DNA of 64,000 nt from Naematelia aurantialba (lineage: Eukaryota; Basidiomycota; Tremellomycetes; Tremellales; Naemateliaceae): contig JAKFAO010000004.1 in the NCBI GenBank assembly GCA_021527695.1, forward strand, positions 310,001-374,000, written 5' to 3'. Under the pieces are notes generated by a model that was not told where the DNA came from, did not search any database, and saw only the letters and a list, made by a program, of their open reading frames with translations. Both the position numbers and the translations under genes were made by a program. Of the stretch, positions 1 to 11,500 are shown piece by piece (position 1 is the first letter of the stretch; every line of letters starts with the position of its first letter).

Positions 1-534
1 CACTGTTTCCGACTGCGAGAATGACGCGAAACGCTTGTACGGGATGCAGGTGGGGGCTCTAGTGCGTTCGGCAATGACTTGCATCTCTGTTCGCTGTTCA
101 GCGTAGTCGTACCGGCGCTTCTCGTGGCGTCTGTCCTCCGGCATCAGCGTCAAGAGGAGAGTATCATAGTATGTCCCCTGCGAGGGCTGGAAAGGTTTCC
201 TCACCGGGGAGTCCGTGCGCATTGGTTGTAGGAGGGCGTCTCGCGATGTTTGTGTATGCGTCGCACTTTCGCGTCTCGGCCCGGACTCGATTGTGGCCAC
301 GCCCAATCCTGCCGTGTCCGGCTCAGAGGCTGTGCCGGGGATAGTCTGGCCTGCTGACCTTGAAGCTCGAAACGAGGCGGCGTCCCACTGCGCGCGAATG
401 GACTGTGGCTCGATTCGCCCGGTCCTGCCGCTGAGTCTCCCCGTCTCGTTGCCCTTGTCAGGCCCAGCTCTCGCTGACTCTGGCCGACTGGCGCTCGGGT
501 ACGCTGTGGTAATAGTGGTAGTGGTAAGAGTCAT
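1..534 (-). CDS. Unrecognised protein, N-terminal part, cut by the window edge
   Basis: On the minus strand one frame is free of stops from an upstream stop near 883 to the left edge. In-frame ATG codons lie at 550-552 and 532-534; I prefer the latter because the protein then starts with a Thr-rich stretch (MTLTTTTITTAYPSAS). The visible part is rich in Ser, Arg, Ala and Gly. It turns more structured and charged near the edge, where it reads LMPEDRRHEKRRYDYAEQRT. I do not recognise a domain. The open frame is long for GC-rich DNA but could still be partly chance, and an upstream exon is possible. The gene continues beyond the window. Confidence 0.4.
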   Translation of the reverse strand, partial: MTLTTTTITTAYPSASRPESARAGPDKGNETGRLSGRTGRIEPQSIRAQWDAASFRASRSAGQTIPGTASEPDTAGLGVATIESGPRRESATHTQTSRDALLQPMRTDSPVRKPFQPSQGTYYDTLLLTLMPEDRRHEKRRYDYAEQRTEMQVIAERTRAPTCIPYKRFASFSQSETV

Positions 535-1028
535 ATGTGTCGTTGCGAACATTGCCTGCTTGCAGATTGTGGCGAACGTTAAGTGAGCGAAGACCTTCAA
601 GAAGGACTTCCAGGCTGCCGTGTTCTTCTCGGACAATGGTGGTGATTCTGCAACTCGAAGTGGCGTGGCCAGGCCTCTCCTCCACGTATCCCCCTTGAAA
701 CAATTGAAATCTCCGAGCGGCAGAGCCCAGAAATACGATAGAGAGACGGGATGTGAAAGGTGATTTCGCGAAACCTTCGCTACAGTTATCCGAGGTACGA
801 AGGCGATGTTCGAGAACTCGTCTAGACCACGTCTACAGCCTTGCTCTGGTGGCCCCAATCGTAACGAGCTCGGTACGATGACCTAAATTTAGGTAGTCTG
901 CTCCGCCGTGGCACCGCCATGATTGGCTTTGGCGCGTTGCAGGAGAAGCCCCGTTGCCAGGGCGCCCGGACAGGAGAGCTCAAGATGAATACCTCATGCA
1001 TCAGATTCAACAGACATCACCCGACGCC

Positions 1029-1865
1029 TTAGGCCTCATCCTCCACTGTGCTCGCAACTTGAGGTGCAATGAGGCTGAACAGTTGCTCCAGTGTGGGCTC
1101 CGGCGGGTACTCCGGTGCGGGCTTCGACGAGTCCTCGCGTGCGTTATCATCCACGCTCGAAAGTGCCATTCCTCCCAGAGTAGTATAATCCCTCGCGCTC
1201 CGTCGCTGGTGGTACTTCTTCCTCTTTCCCTTTCCAGAGTACCACTTCCCTCTCGCCCATGCACTGATTCGCTTCTTGCGTCTCCGCGTCTGCGGATTCA
1301 CGGTCTTTGACCGGGTGACTGTCTGCTTCTCCCGCGCTGCGAGTAGCCGGGTAGGGTACACGAAGCTCCCCCTCGAGTCGAAACGACTGTCATCCAACAC
1401 AGGAACGGGCTCCTCTTTCCAGTCCCAGACCCAGACCCCAGGGGTTTCAGCGAGTAAATTGCTGGATACAGTGCCCTCGTGCTGCTCTTCTCTCCAGATT
1501 CCCTCCGTGGTGAGCCGCGATGCCCACAGCGTTTTCCTCAGAGTTCCGACTCTCGATGTGTGTATTCGCCAGTAGGCCACGCGGACCTCGGAAGGGGACG
1601 TCTCGGTGTCCCCATCCGAGCATTTCAGCATCTCGCTCGGACGCGAGGTCGAGCGAGTAGCGCCTGTGGCACCTATTGTGCTCTTGGGCGTCAATTGCGT
1701 CCATTGGGCATTCGCATTGTCCCGCATGGACGTGAGGGTGTCTCTCGCGTTGATGTACCGGTGCACACCGATTTCTCCCCGGCCCATATTGGCATGGGTA
1801 ACGGTACATGCACAGCTAGCCTGCATGCTCAGTGGGTCTGCAGGTGTCGATGTGTCGCGAGGCAA
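1029..1865 (-). CDS. Hypothetical basic protein (possibly the last exon of a longer gene)
   Basis: A 278-codon minus-strand frame. Its C-terminal two thirds look coding: the motif WVWDWKEEPVPVLDDSRF is followed by an Arg/Lys-rich block (RRRKKRISAWARGKWYSGKG) and an acidic, Pro-rich tail. The first 60 residues are less convincing, so the true exon may start inside the frame. A second minus-strand frame at 1872-2528 contains the plausible segment SLGDLLVSEDPELVFTAWSS. It could be an upstream exon of the same gene, but I could not find a junction that closes the phase. I recognise no domain and infer no function. Confidence 0.4.
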   Translation of the reverse strand: MPRDTSTPADPLSMQASCACTVTHANMGRGEIGVHRYINARDTLTSMRDNANAQWTQLTPKSTIGATGATRSTSRPSEMLKCSDGDTETSPSEVRVAYWRIHTSRVGTLRKTLWASRLTTEGIWREEQHEGTVSSNLLAETPGVWVWDWKEEPVPVLDDSRFDSRGSFVYPTRLLAAREKQTVTRSKTVNPQTRRRKKRISAWARGKWYSGKGKRKKYHQRRSARDYTTLGGMALSSVDDNAREDSSKPAPEYPPEPTLEQLFSLIAPQVASTVEDEA

Positions 1866-2599
1866 GATCAGCTATCCTTGTTGCAGTCTCGGAGATATGG
1901 GGACGTGGGGAGGAGGGCAGCTCTGAGAAAATAGGAAGGGGCAGATACTTGGAAACACCGCCCTCATTCTCCTTGTTATAGTTGACAGTGTCCTTCGTTG
2001 GTGGTGGGAAAGGAGGACAAGATGGACTGCGTTTCCGTAGGCCGGAGCCTTCGTGTGCAACCTGATGATGCACTGTATCGCCACTGTTGGGCCGCAATGA
2101 CGCTCGATGCGTGGCAAATTGGTGACGCAGTGATAGTAAGCCTCCTTCCCGGACAGACGCCTGGCCAGACTGTTACTGTGCTTCGATCCAGCTGGCGTCC
2201 TGCCAACCTTCCTGTTTGCCCATAGTCTATCGTTGTCGGAAGACAGAATGCACGCTGACCTAGGCTCGCTTCGATGGTCCAAGTCGCAGAAGAGTGCTCG
2301 AATCGTGTGCGTGGAAACTGGGGCAACGCCAGGCTCTGGACTACTTGACCAAGCGGTGAAGACAAGCTCAGGGTCTTCAGAAACAAGAAGGTCACCCAGT
2401 GAGCTCCGAGGAAGGTAAAGGATTGCATGATCCGGGCTGTGACGGCAGCTGCCAGGGCGAAGGCCAGGTCTCAAATCGGTCACGGTGGCGAAAACTGTCA
2501 CTCGGCGAGGGTGTTCACTACAGTTCACATCTCATGGACGAGGACTTGCGAAGAAGTCGATTGTACACTCAGCTGTCAGGTAGATGTATTATTGCTCAT

Positions 2600-5500
2600 C
2601 CGTGTGTGTGCGTGGGAAGGGGGGGGGGGGGGGGAGCACCTTTCCCCAGTTCCAGCAGTTCGAGGTGTACATCCCTGCTGCTTCTTCTCGAGCCCTACCA
2701 TAAGCAATCCGCATACATGTCAAAATCTATGAACCAGCATGTCCGCATCGATTGTCGAGGCGGGTGAGCTTGCTCCCCGCAGGGGTTTCGCTGGTACGCG
2801 ACACTGAGTGATGCATCGGTCACCCTAGCCAGCCTCCTCACCACGTTCGTCTTCGTTCCATGTCCGCGCGCCATCGATCGCACCTCCAGCCACGGCCCAC
2901 TGCTCGCCTCCACTGCATCACCCTGCAACCTTGCCTAGCTCACTGCGTCCGCACACTCTGAAACAGCGCGTCCAGCCATCATGCGTGTTTCATAGCCCAT
3001 CCCCACCGGACGATCCGATAGTGCATGTATCATGTATCCGATGGGACATATCACCCATGTATCAGGTCCAAAATGATCCCTGACGGCGCCGACCCGGGCC
3101 GGATCCCCGTACCTTTTCCTCCCCCTGGCGTAGAGTGGAGGGGAGGGGAGCAGTTGATCACTAGTCGTGCCTGTGCCTCGATGGCCGAGTGCAAGAGCCA
3201 GATCGTTAATCTCCAACGCCCGAAAGCATGTTTTTTTGTCCGACACATTGCCAGCACGACTGTGCTTTCTAGGGGGGCGATCCGATGGTAATTGACTCGA
3301 ACCGAGAGTAAACGATAAAACGAGGAATTCAAGGACTGGAGGCGTCTTCTGAAACAGGCCCCATGATTTGCATGCACACGATCCGATGGTGGGGACACGG
3401 GCAGCCTTGGACAGCCTGGAACAATGTTGCATACGTAGATCCCAGTGACGCAGCACAGCAAAGGCAACTAGGATCTCGTGCTGCGCCGGGTCTAGCGCTG
3501 GTACATAGCGCGCTGGTTGGGTCCAGTCGAGCGGCGACGGCGTCGTGGATGAAACGGGGTCCCAGCGGACATTTTATGTCCTATGCGCCGTCGCCCCCGC
3601 CGTTGACCTCTTTGCTCGTGACCCGCCAACTGGCCCCCCCCCCCCCGCGGCGCAACGTTCCGCTCTCTCATCTGCCAGAGCTAGGAGGTTTTTGCTCTTT
3701 CTCCTGCCGACGGAGCGGAAGCATCGAGCCAAACGCCCAGCTGGGCCGCGGGACCAGTGCGTGTGCAGGCCAGAGATCGGCCTGCGGATCCCCCTGACAG
3801 GCCCCCCCTCCCTGCTTTCGTTTGCGCTATTCCATCGGAAGGAGTACGACGAGTTCTGGGCCCAGGCTGTGGGAGAGAACAAGAAACAAGAGAAGCCAGA
3901 CGAGGGTGCCACGAGGGGGGAACAAGGCAGAATTCCCGTAAACGGCAGAATCAGACAACACAAGAGAGGAAAACGCCGCCGCGCAGGCAAAGGGAGAGTG
4001 GCGAACAAACGCGAAAACCCTGAATTGTTTCAGGCACAGCATTTCCGCGCTACTAAGAGGAGGGGGGGGGTTCTGCTTTCCGTTTGCCCCCTTTTCGCTC
4101 TCTCTTTCTTTCCTTCGCCCCCCCCTCGCCCAAAAAACTCCCCCCCCCCTGGGACCTGGGGCAGAGGCGATTATAGCAGAAGTGCTTGATTTCTCCTTCC
4201 ACCATTCCTCTTTACTTTCCCCAACACACTGCTTCTTTCTCTCTCTCTCTCTCTCTTCATCCCATCGTTGTGACTCTCACAGCGATCCGCATAGTCCAAC
4301 ACATCCCCTCGTCCCATTCCTTTCACCCTCTGCAGGCGCAGCTCTCCGTGGCGACGCGGTGCAGAGGAACGACGGTGCGAGTGGGATAAAAAGGACACTT
4401 TGGAGCAAAACCGGAACCAGGGCACCTCATAAGGTACGCATCTTATCCATCCTCGCCAATCATCCACCACACCTCGGTCACCATCACCACCACCACCACC
4501 ACAATCACCCACCTCACCTCCTCCACCACCTGGTTTGGGCACTCCCCTTGATCCCTCTATCCCGTCGCGAACGGACACGTCACTGGCGGTGTTTGCAATC
4601 GCCTCACGCAGTCCATCCCTTTGTGATTCCCCTGCGCGCCACGGCTGGGTCTCCCCCTATATCCCGGCACACCCTTGTCACTCCACCTCTATGGCCCTCT
4701 CAAGCTAGAGATCGCCGACGCCGCTCCTTTGACCGGGTCCCTCGCGCATCGCGGGCTAGATTCCTCGAGAACGGTGTCCCGCCGACCCGCGCCTTCGTCG
4801 CCTTCTCGCCGGCCGGCTAGCATCTACCTCTGGAAGGCTCGGTGCTTATCAACGCAGTGAAGCCGACAAACTTAAATCGACACCGAGGTCAGCCCTTAGT
4901 CCGGCATCTGGCTGCAGGGCCCACCCTACAGATTCAACAGTAAGTCGCTTTCCTGCATCGTACTCTGTCAGTTTCCTCCCCCTTACCCCCCTTTCGCCGT
5001 TCACATTCAACAATCGTTATACAAGGCACGGGGCAGATTGCACGTACGCGACGACCTTGTTCCTGCCAGTCCCTCGTCCCCATTCTTCTGGTGTACCTTG
5101 CATTCTTCGCATTCTCTTGGCCAAACAATCCCTGCTGCCTCACTAGCGCACCTCACTGTGCATTCATCTCTCTGCCGTCTCCCTTTGCCTTGTGTTTTGT
5201 GCTTCTCCGCCTATCGCATCCGAGCCTGCACTCTTACCCCTCCAATCGCCACTTCCTGTGCCCCGGCCCGCGTCCTCTCTCGGAGGAACACAGGGGGCGG
5301 CAATGGGGCATGTCCGCGTTCTCCTTTTGTCGAAAAGGAAGGCGCGCAACCATAGCCTTTCCCCCGAGGCGTCTTACTCCGCTCAAACTTCCGCCCAACA
5401 ATACATCCGTTTCATGTCCCACACCATGATTCCTGCGTTATCTTGGACACACATCCTGACCATTACAGGCACCTGGACTCTTACCCATAGCCACCTGTGT

Positions 5501-5678
5501 CGCACCTTGCCGGTGGACTCCGTCGCAGTCGTCCAGCTCGCGACCATTACTGTACGTCGTCCCCTCGAAAGGATCGACTCGATGCTTATCATGTGTGTTA
5601 GGCGCGATCTGAGCATCTCGTAGGCTGTGCTTCTCCTGTCCATTGGTCCTTTGAAAGCCGCTCGTCTCAGCGGTGATC
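2600..5678 (+). promoter_or_regulatory. Long gene-free stretch, probably promoter and 5' leader of the next gene
   Basis: About 3 kb without a convincing gene. It holds a G homopolymer near 2620-2634, C runs near 3637-3646 and 4141-4150, and a (CT)n tract near 4230-4257. An AT-rich TATA-like element (gggataaaaagg) lies near 4382-4393. CT-rich tracts followed by leader sequence are typical of basidiomycete promoters, so transcription of the zinc-finger gene at 5679 may start near 4.3-4.5 kb. A possible leader intron donor (ggtacgca) lies near 4433. All this is inference from composition. Confidence 0.4.
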
Positions 5679-7586
5679 ATGAGCTACCAGCAGCCATTCG
5701 AGGAGCGGCCTGGAACGGCATACTCGTATCGCGCTCCCGACTCAGCGCATGGACGGCCAGCTGATCACTCATCCCCCGAAAGAGCCATACACTCGTCAGG
5801 CGGATATGTGAGAGGCAGTGCCCCCCCTCAATCGCCATTTCCTCCTCATGACGTTCCTCCTGGCACATCACAGGGTTATCCCCCGCAGCCGCCAGTCACT
5901 CCATTGACTGGCACCGCCGCCTATCCTCCCCAGCCACCCTCGGCAGGTTATTACGGCGTTACTTCCACTCCCACAGACCAACACGTCCCTTCGCCACCAC
6001 CGACCAGCAGTGGCAGGCCAGGTTCATCGACCAACTTCACTCCAGACGGTCTCCCCATCGTGCCTGTTGGTATCAGCGGAGGAAAAATGTTCAGGTGCCG
6101 GGGGTATGGCGATTGCGACAAAGTCTTCACGCGGAGCGAGCATTTGGCTCGACATGTTCGGTGAGTATTGCTTGCTGCAGTGGTTGCGATACTCATGATC
6201 AGCAGCAAACACACTGGCGAACGACCATTTCCTTGCCATTGTGGCAAAGCGTTCTCCCGCCTTGACAACTTGCGCCAACACTCTGCTACCGTGCACGCCG
6301 ACCAAGTGCAACTGAACGAAGTGATGCTCTCTTCGCTTGCATCGGTGCACGCTGCGTTGTCTGCTCGCGCCAACAAGGATCAGCGCAAACGGGGCGAAGT
6401 CGTCGAGGTGCCCAAGAACGCAGTCGAACGGCCCCGTCACAATGACAACTACCGCGGTGTCAAGACGTCTGATACGCCTGGGCCGGATCCTGCCTATCCT
6501 GCCTATCCGGAAGGCCAACAGTGGAACGTTCCTCCCCCCCAACATGCTCGTCCGCGCACGGGTGGAGGATACGAATACTACCCTCCCGGCACTGATGGCT
6601 ACGTTCCTCCAGCTGAGGACGCAGGACCGAGCCGAAGACCAGGCTCTAGCGGCTACTATCCCCCTGCTCAGTATGAGCGACCTCCGACCTCCGACGCGCC
6701 TCCAACGGGCGAAGCCATGTCGCATCTCCCATACCCTTACCGCCCAATGTCATCGAACGGACGCGAACTACCAGTCCCGGCGCACTATGCGGAGTCTGAT
6801 CCTCCGCACTCGGCTCGCGGTCCACCAGAGTCGCCCATGTACCCTCAGAATGTTGCGCCTCCGCAATGGTCGTCGCCTCCGCAGCAACACCCGCAGAACT
6901 ACCCTCCACACGAGGCTGGACACTATCCCCCTCCACCTGAAGGCTTCTACCAGGCCGATCATTCTTACCCCGGTCAACCTGGAGCTGCTGGCGCGCCGTA
7001 TGCCTACCCGCCACCAGCGGGATACTACCCCCCTCAGTCTGGATACCCCAGCGTCCCGCCCCACCACTACCCTCCAGGACATTACAGTGCGGCACCGCCC
7101 GAGTCGCCTTTCCAATATCACGCGCCGCAAGAACAAAACTACCCTTACGGTCAATTCGACTCGCGCAAGCGGCGTGCCGAGGAGGAACCGAATACCGCGA
7201 GGAAGCACTCGAAAACGGACGCAGTGCCTCAGCATCTGAATGACGCCCTCGCTGCGGCTCGACCTCAAGATGGCTCGTGGCTGCCTCCCGCGTCGGAACG
7301 CAGGTCATCCCTTGCCATATCTGCTCTCTTAGGCTCACCTCAGCAAGGGCACAAGGCTCGACCTGATGCGGGGGATCCGCAGCAGCCGCAGGACGCCTCG
7401 GCACTAGCTTCTGCTGGGGTGGGAGCTTACCCGCCGTATTCTGCTCACGAGAGCTCGGCTGGTAACTCGAGCGTCGCTGTGGCCCCGATCGGCAATGGGA
7501 CGCCGCGGACGGCACGGATGGGCAAGGATGGAGTCAAGCAAGAAGGCGAGATGGAACAAAAGGCGAAAGCTCTGTTGAGCAACTAG
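5679..7586 (+). CDS. C2H2 zinc-finger transcription factor, USV1/Usv101-like
   Basis: Two exons, 5679-6160 and 6206-7586, joined across a 45-nt intron. The phase closes (CG|C = Arg) and gives about 620 residues. The intron falls between the two zinc fingers. Finger 1 reads [20 protein letters not shown] and finger 2 reads [20 protein letters not shown]; both have the Cys2-His2 ligands and the HTGERPF linker (residues about 137-190). This arrangement is known from the yeast Usv1/Rgm1 group and the Cryptococcus Usv101 regulator, and the orthology is my inference. The rest is low complexity: Pro/Tyr/Gln-rich repeats (YYPP, YPPQ) that would suit an activation domain, plus a basic patch near SRKRRAEEE. 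The ATG at 5679 (MSYQQPF) is chosen; no upstream in-frame ATG is close. The protein should act in the nucleus on DNA. Confidence 0.85.
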
Positions 7587-8783
7587 TACGAGCAGTCTGA
7601 GCTGCTAGTCGAATCGGTGGAATCAATTAGTTTGAGCGGCTAGTGTGGTTGGTTTGTGGAGAATGGACTGGGGTGTGGAGAGTGCGGGAGGAGGATGTGG
7701 GGCCCGAGGTGTGGAGAGCAGAAGTCATTTGATCGAGTGGACGCAATTAGCCATCGACGGTCCGAAACACGACGGAGCGGTATGATGTTCATACGTTTGT
7801 ACTTTAGTGGATACGCCGCTCTCTCATCTATGTGCGTAGCGCCGAGCGGCCAAATGAATATACGTGATTATGTGTTTGGGAGCATGGTACGGAGGTGGGA
7901 TTCATAGAAGACACATGAAAAATGGGACAAGAGATTAGAGTGCGTATGGACAGGATGGAGAGGGTAGAGCGGGGACGGAGTGAGTGAGTGGTGAAGGTCG
8001 GCCTTGGTGTGATCGAGTCTCGCCGTACCTAATCGGCCGATGAGGTCCGAGGCTGGTCAGGCGGAGGTACAAGCTAGAGGCAGAGTAAGTTGTGCATGCC
8101 GGTCAGTGCCAGCGCCACAACGTAGATATCTGTACGAGAATCTCGATCAGTAGCGGCGAACAGCAGGCGGAGACGAGGAGACGAGGAGACGCGAGAATAG
8201 AAATACGCAAGTCGATTAGGGGTCACGGAGCTGGTATTGGTATTCACTAAAGGTCGGACACGACGACAGGAGGCGACGGGACACCGCGACACCCGGCCGT
8301 GTTGTCTGTGCCCACACGGTAGAGTGCACGTCATGCACGGCCGGCAATGCCGCCGAGGTGCGCTGATGGGAACTGACGCGGTGTGTGTCTGTCCAAAGGC
8401 GTGGTGTGGTCGACTCTGACGGGTTGGACATTGGGCAATGCGGACTGAAGGCTTGAACCCATGACTTGTCGTCGACTCGCGCCTCACGCCTGGTACCCTT
8501 GACGAGGAGCATAGTCTGACGAGGCGCACAGTGGTGTCCGCCGTACGAACGCATAAGCCTTGACCTTCCTGACGGGTAGATTCTCGCCCAACGCTGCCCG
8601 CGGTCCAGCTGTCCTCCTTGCTTCTGGCCGCTCGTTGTCTCCTGACAAGACGCAAGCATCAAGTACCAAGTACCAAGCATCAAGTGCCAAGTATCAAGTG
8701 ACAAGTACCAAGCACGGAGTATCGATACCAAGCATCAAGTACCAAGCATCAAGCATCAAGCATCAAGTTACAAGGTCAAGCAG
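7587..8783. other. Intergenic stretch with a simple-sequence patch
   Basis: About 1.2 kb between the zinc-finger gene and the next candidate gene. I see only shadow frames and no gene. It includes the 3' end of the zinc-finger transcript and, at its right end, the tandem patch listed separately. A GGTTCAAGCC-like B-box on the minus strand near 8450 has no matching A-box or cloverleaf. Confidence 0.5.
8654..8774 (+). repeat. Imperfect short tandem repeat (CAAGTACCAAG-type units)
   Basis: About 120 bp made of alternating CAAGTACC, AAGCATC, AAGTGCC and AAGTATC units with a period of about 7-10 bp. The minus-strand frame through it gives a Trp/Tyr/Leu-rich repeat peptide that is an artefact of the repeat. 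It lies just upstream of the candidate start of the next gene. Confidence 0.7.
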
Positions 8784-11500
8784 AATGACCGCCCCGCGGA
8801 TGCTGATCCTCATTGGAGGCGGGTGGGAAGCGATCTCCAGCTTGCCGAATACCTACGATGTGAGTCCTGCCTTCTCAAGAGCCGCCTATGAACGGCACAC
8901 TGTGCGTCGTTGTTCGAGTCGGGAGCGATCCTTGTTCGTTACTTCGCCCGTCTTGGCTCTCGTCCCTTCTTTGTTCTTCCCCTTCTCTTCTTCTCTTCTC
9001 TTCGTTTCTTTCGGTTGCCATTCAAAGTCTCTTCCCCTCTTCTCTCCACAACATCCCTTCATTTCTCAAACTTGCTTCCTGTTGCTCCGTCTCCCTCAGA
9101 GCGGACCAGACAAGCCAGGCTACCCGGGTCATACTACGCATGGGCACCCCGTGCCGTGCTCGTGACCACAGCTGACACCGAGACCGCTCTTCCCTACCCC
9201 TGCCACTGTTCTCCTCGCTGCCTTCGCCTGCCGCCATCTCTCCTGTCGCCCTTCCATGTCTACGGTGATCCGTATCTTGTCCCCCCCCCATGCCAGAAAG
9301 CAATCGCGCTCGCGTACGACAAGTTCTCAATCGACAAGAACACGCACATTGTCCGGCTCAGCTGTAGTGCCGCAGAAATGTACCCCATCAGCCAATACAT
9401 GGGCACCGAGGAGGTGTTTCTGTGCGTCGACGTTTCCCGACCTTAGATCCGAACAGGAGCCCATACTGATGCGACTCACAGCACCGACAACGACTCGTTC
9501 TTCTATGCATGCGCCAGCAAGCCCGTCGTCCGTCTGAAAGTACACGTCTTTGACAAGAATGTGAGCTGGCTGGAGCTGGGCAGCACGCGACCGGCTGATA
9601 GAGGGGCCAGCCGAAACCGCCCGTAGCTGCTACGGCCGGTGCTGCTGGTGCTGGCGTGGGCGGAGCTGCCGGAGCGGGGGGACCGGCGACAGCGGGAGGT
9701 GCACCAAACAAACCCAGTGGACCGGCTGCTGCAGGCCCACGCCCAGGCGGGAGTGGCGCAGCCGATACCGGAGGCGGTCAGCATGCAACGGGGCGTATCT
9801 GGAGGCTGATCCTGGTCGTTCAGGCAAGGGCATGACGGCTGATCAACGACTCAACTGTCTGACCACGGGCGGCAAGGCGCTCCTCCAGACCAACACCGTC
9901 TCGGGGTGAGCTCGCCGGACCGTTGACACCCACAGGGCCAGCTCACTCAAGCAGGGAATTGGCGAAAGGACCACCGGCTGGGAGTGAGTCGTTGTCTTCG
10001 GTATCTCGCTTCAGATTTTGTTTCCGTACAGAGCATCGTCTGGGACAGATTTCCCTGTCCAAACGGTATCGCTCTTGACACAGTGCACAATACGCCAAGA
10101 TCCTTGATTGATCTCCCTAGGCTACCTCGGAACGCTCACCATCGAGGTTAGTCCCCTGACCACCGAAGAGATGTAACCCTGACCCGACAGGACCAGACGT
10201 TCAGGCAGACTTTCAATGGCCAACAGCTTGGTCCAAACGAGGTCCTCACCAAATGTCAGCTGACTGTGGCGCAGTACCGGGAAGCTGAGGAGCGCAGATG
10301 TTGTCCATGATAAATCCACGGCGCGAGTCCTCTTCCGCCCCAGGTCGGTCAGAACCAGCATCGACATGGTCTTTCCTGAAGAGAAGAGTGTAAGATCCTT
10401 GCCCGTCTACCCAGATCAATGGCCCTTGTGCTGGTTTCGATCACCTGGGTGCACACGATCACGACCTGCCACACAGTATGATGACTCGGCGGTCAGCTTT
10501 GAGTCTTGACATGGCTTCTTGCCAATTCGCCACTTGACGAGCCAGTGGCGATTTCCTTTACAAGCTCGCCACCATATTCACGCAGCGAGCTGACTCGTCC
10601 AGCTCGAAGTATCACTCTCAGTGGCCGACTGGACAATCGCCACCTCGTACCCCATGACTTCCCTTCTACCTGATGGCGCTCGGCAGAGACTGCGGTGGTT
10701 TCTCCGCGTCATGCCGGGCGGACACGTGGAAGATCTCTTAACGGGGACAGTGACGAGCGGCCTGTTCGTCGAGATGCTGTATGTCAGCTTGGGCCCGAGG
10801 TCCAAGTATCACTCCTGACAAGTGAAGTCCCACAGCCAAAGCACGGCCACAAACAGCTCCAGCACCAGAAGATCCGCTGCTACCTGGTAGGCTCTATACG
10901 TCTCGCTAGTCTACCAGACTCAAAGACCACTCACGCGGTATGACTAGGCGCTGATGTACTGGACCAACAGCTTGGCCAGACATTCGTCCTCAGAATGCAT
11001 GGTGTCTCCCCTCAGGTATCTTCGTACCGCACATCGACCGTGTACTGGACGTCCTTGGTCTGCCGGTAGAAAGTCGAACCGCGATGATCACAGCGTGGCT
11101 GCCGAGCATCACGAGGCATAAGAACATTGTGAGCTGCACCGTCCCCCCTCCTCCCCCTGTTCCCCGAAGGACTTCTTCTGCGCTCCGCCTGTCCTCTTTA
11201 CCGATTACATGTAAGACAGACACGAATGGCAAGATGAATGCCCCAACTAAAGTAAATTAGGCATACAGGCTTCTCAGTCCGCCGCAGCTATCACCCTCGT
11301 CCAGCTTGACCATCATCCCACCGCCACACGTGCTGCTCCGCATATTCGTCAGTGAAAGCGTCCCTCTGCCCCGTTGGCGATTATGCTGAGTGGGCATACA
11401 ATAGGTCCTGTTTCGCGGTATCCCAGACGACGAAATGAAAGAATGGACGAACAGGGGCGTGGTGCATGCTGAGATGGGACTTGACTGGCGGGGCACGTAA
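8784..11500 (+). CDS. Unrecognised conserved-looking fungal protein, many small exons
   Basis: The C-terminal half splices cleanly. Exon 11016-11128 reads FVPHIDRVLDVLGLPVESRT and ends in SITRHKNI. It joins in phase over a 132-nt intron to 11261-11347 (AYRLLSPPQLSP to IPPPHVLLRIF), then over 11348-11404 to 11405-11500 (VLFRGIPDDEMKEWTN, stop TAA). Upstream, likely exons are 9482-9560 (DSFFYACASKPVVRLKVHVF) and 10603-10782 (ADWTIATSYPMTSLL to LFVEMLY). A Gly/Ala/Pro-rich segment lies near 9605-9790. A possible first exon is at 8784 (MTAPRMLILIGGGWEA followed by a gtgagt donor). I could not join all internal exons in phase, so a frameshift or pseudogene is possible. The layout resembles a basidiomycete family of uncharacterised proteins with a near-C-terminal block R.F.LF.G, but I cannot name it. 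Confidence 0.55.

Noticed and set aside
3545..4189. A 214-codon plus-strand frame
   Set aside because: It crosses C and G homopolymer runs, has no domain-like pattern, and lies in the promoter-like region before the zinc-finger gene.
8440..8540. A minus-strand GGTTCAAGCC motif that resembles a tRNA B-box
   Set aside because: No A-box at the right distance and no cloverleaf pairing.
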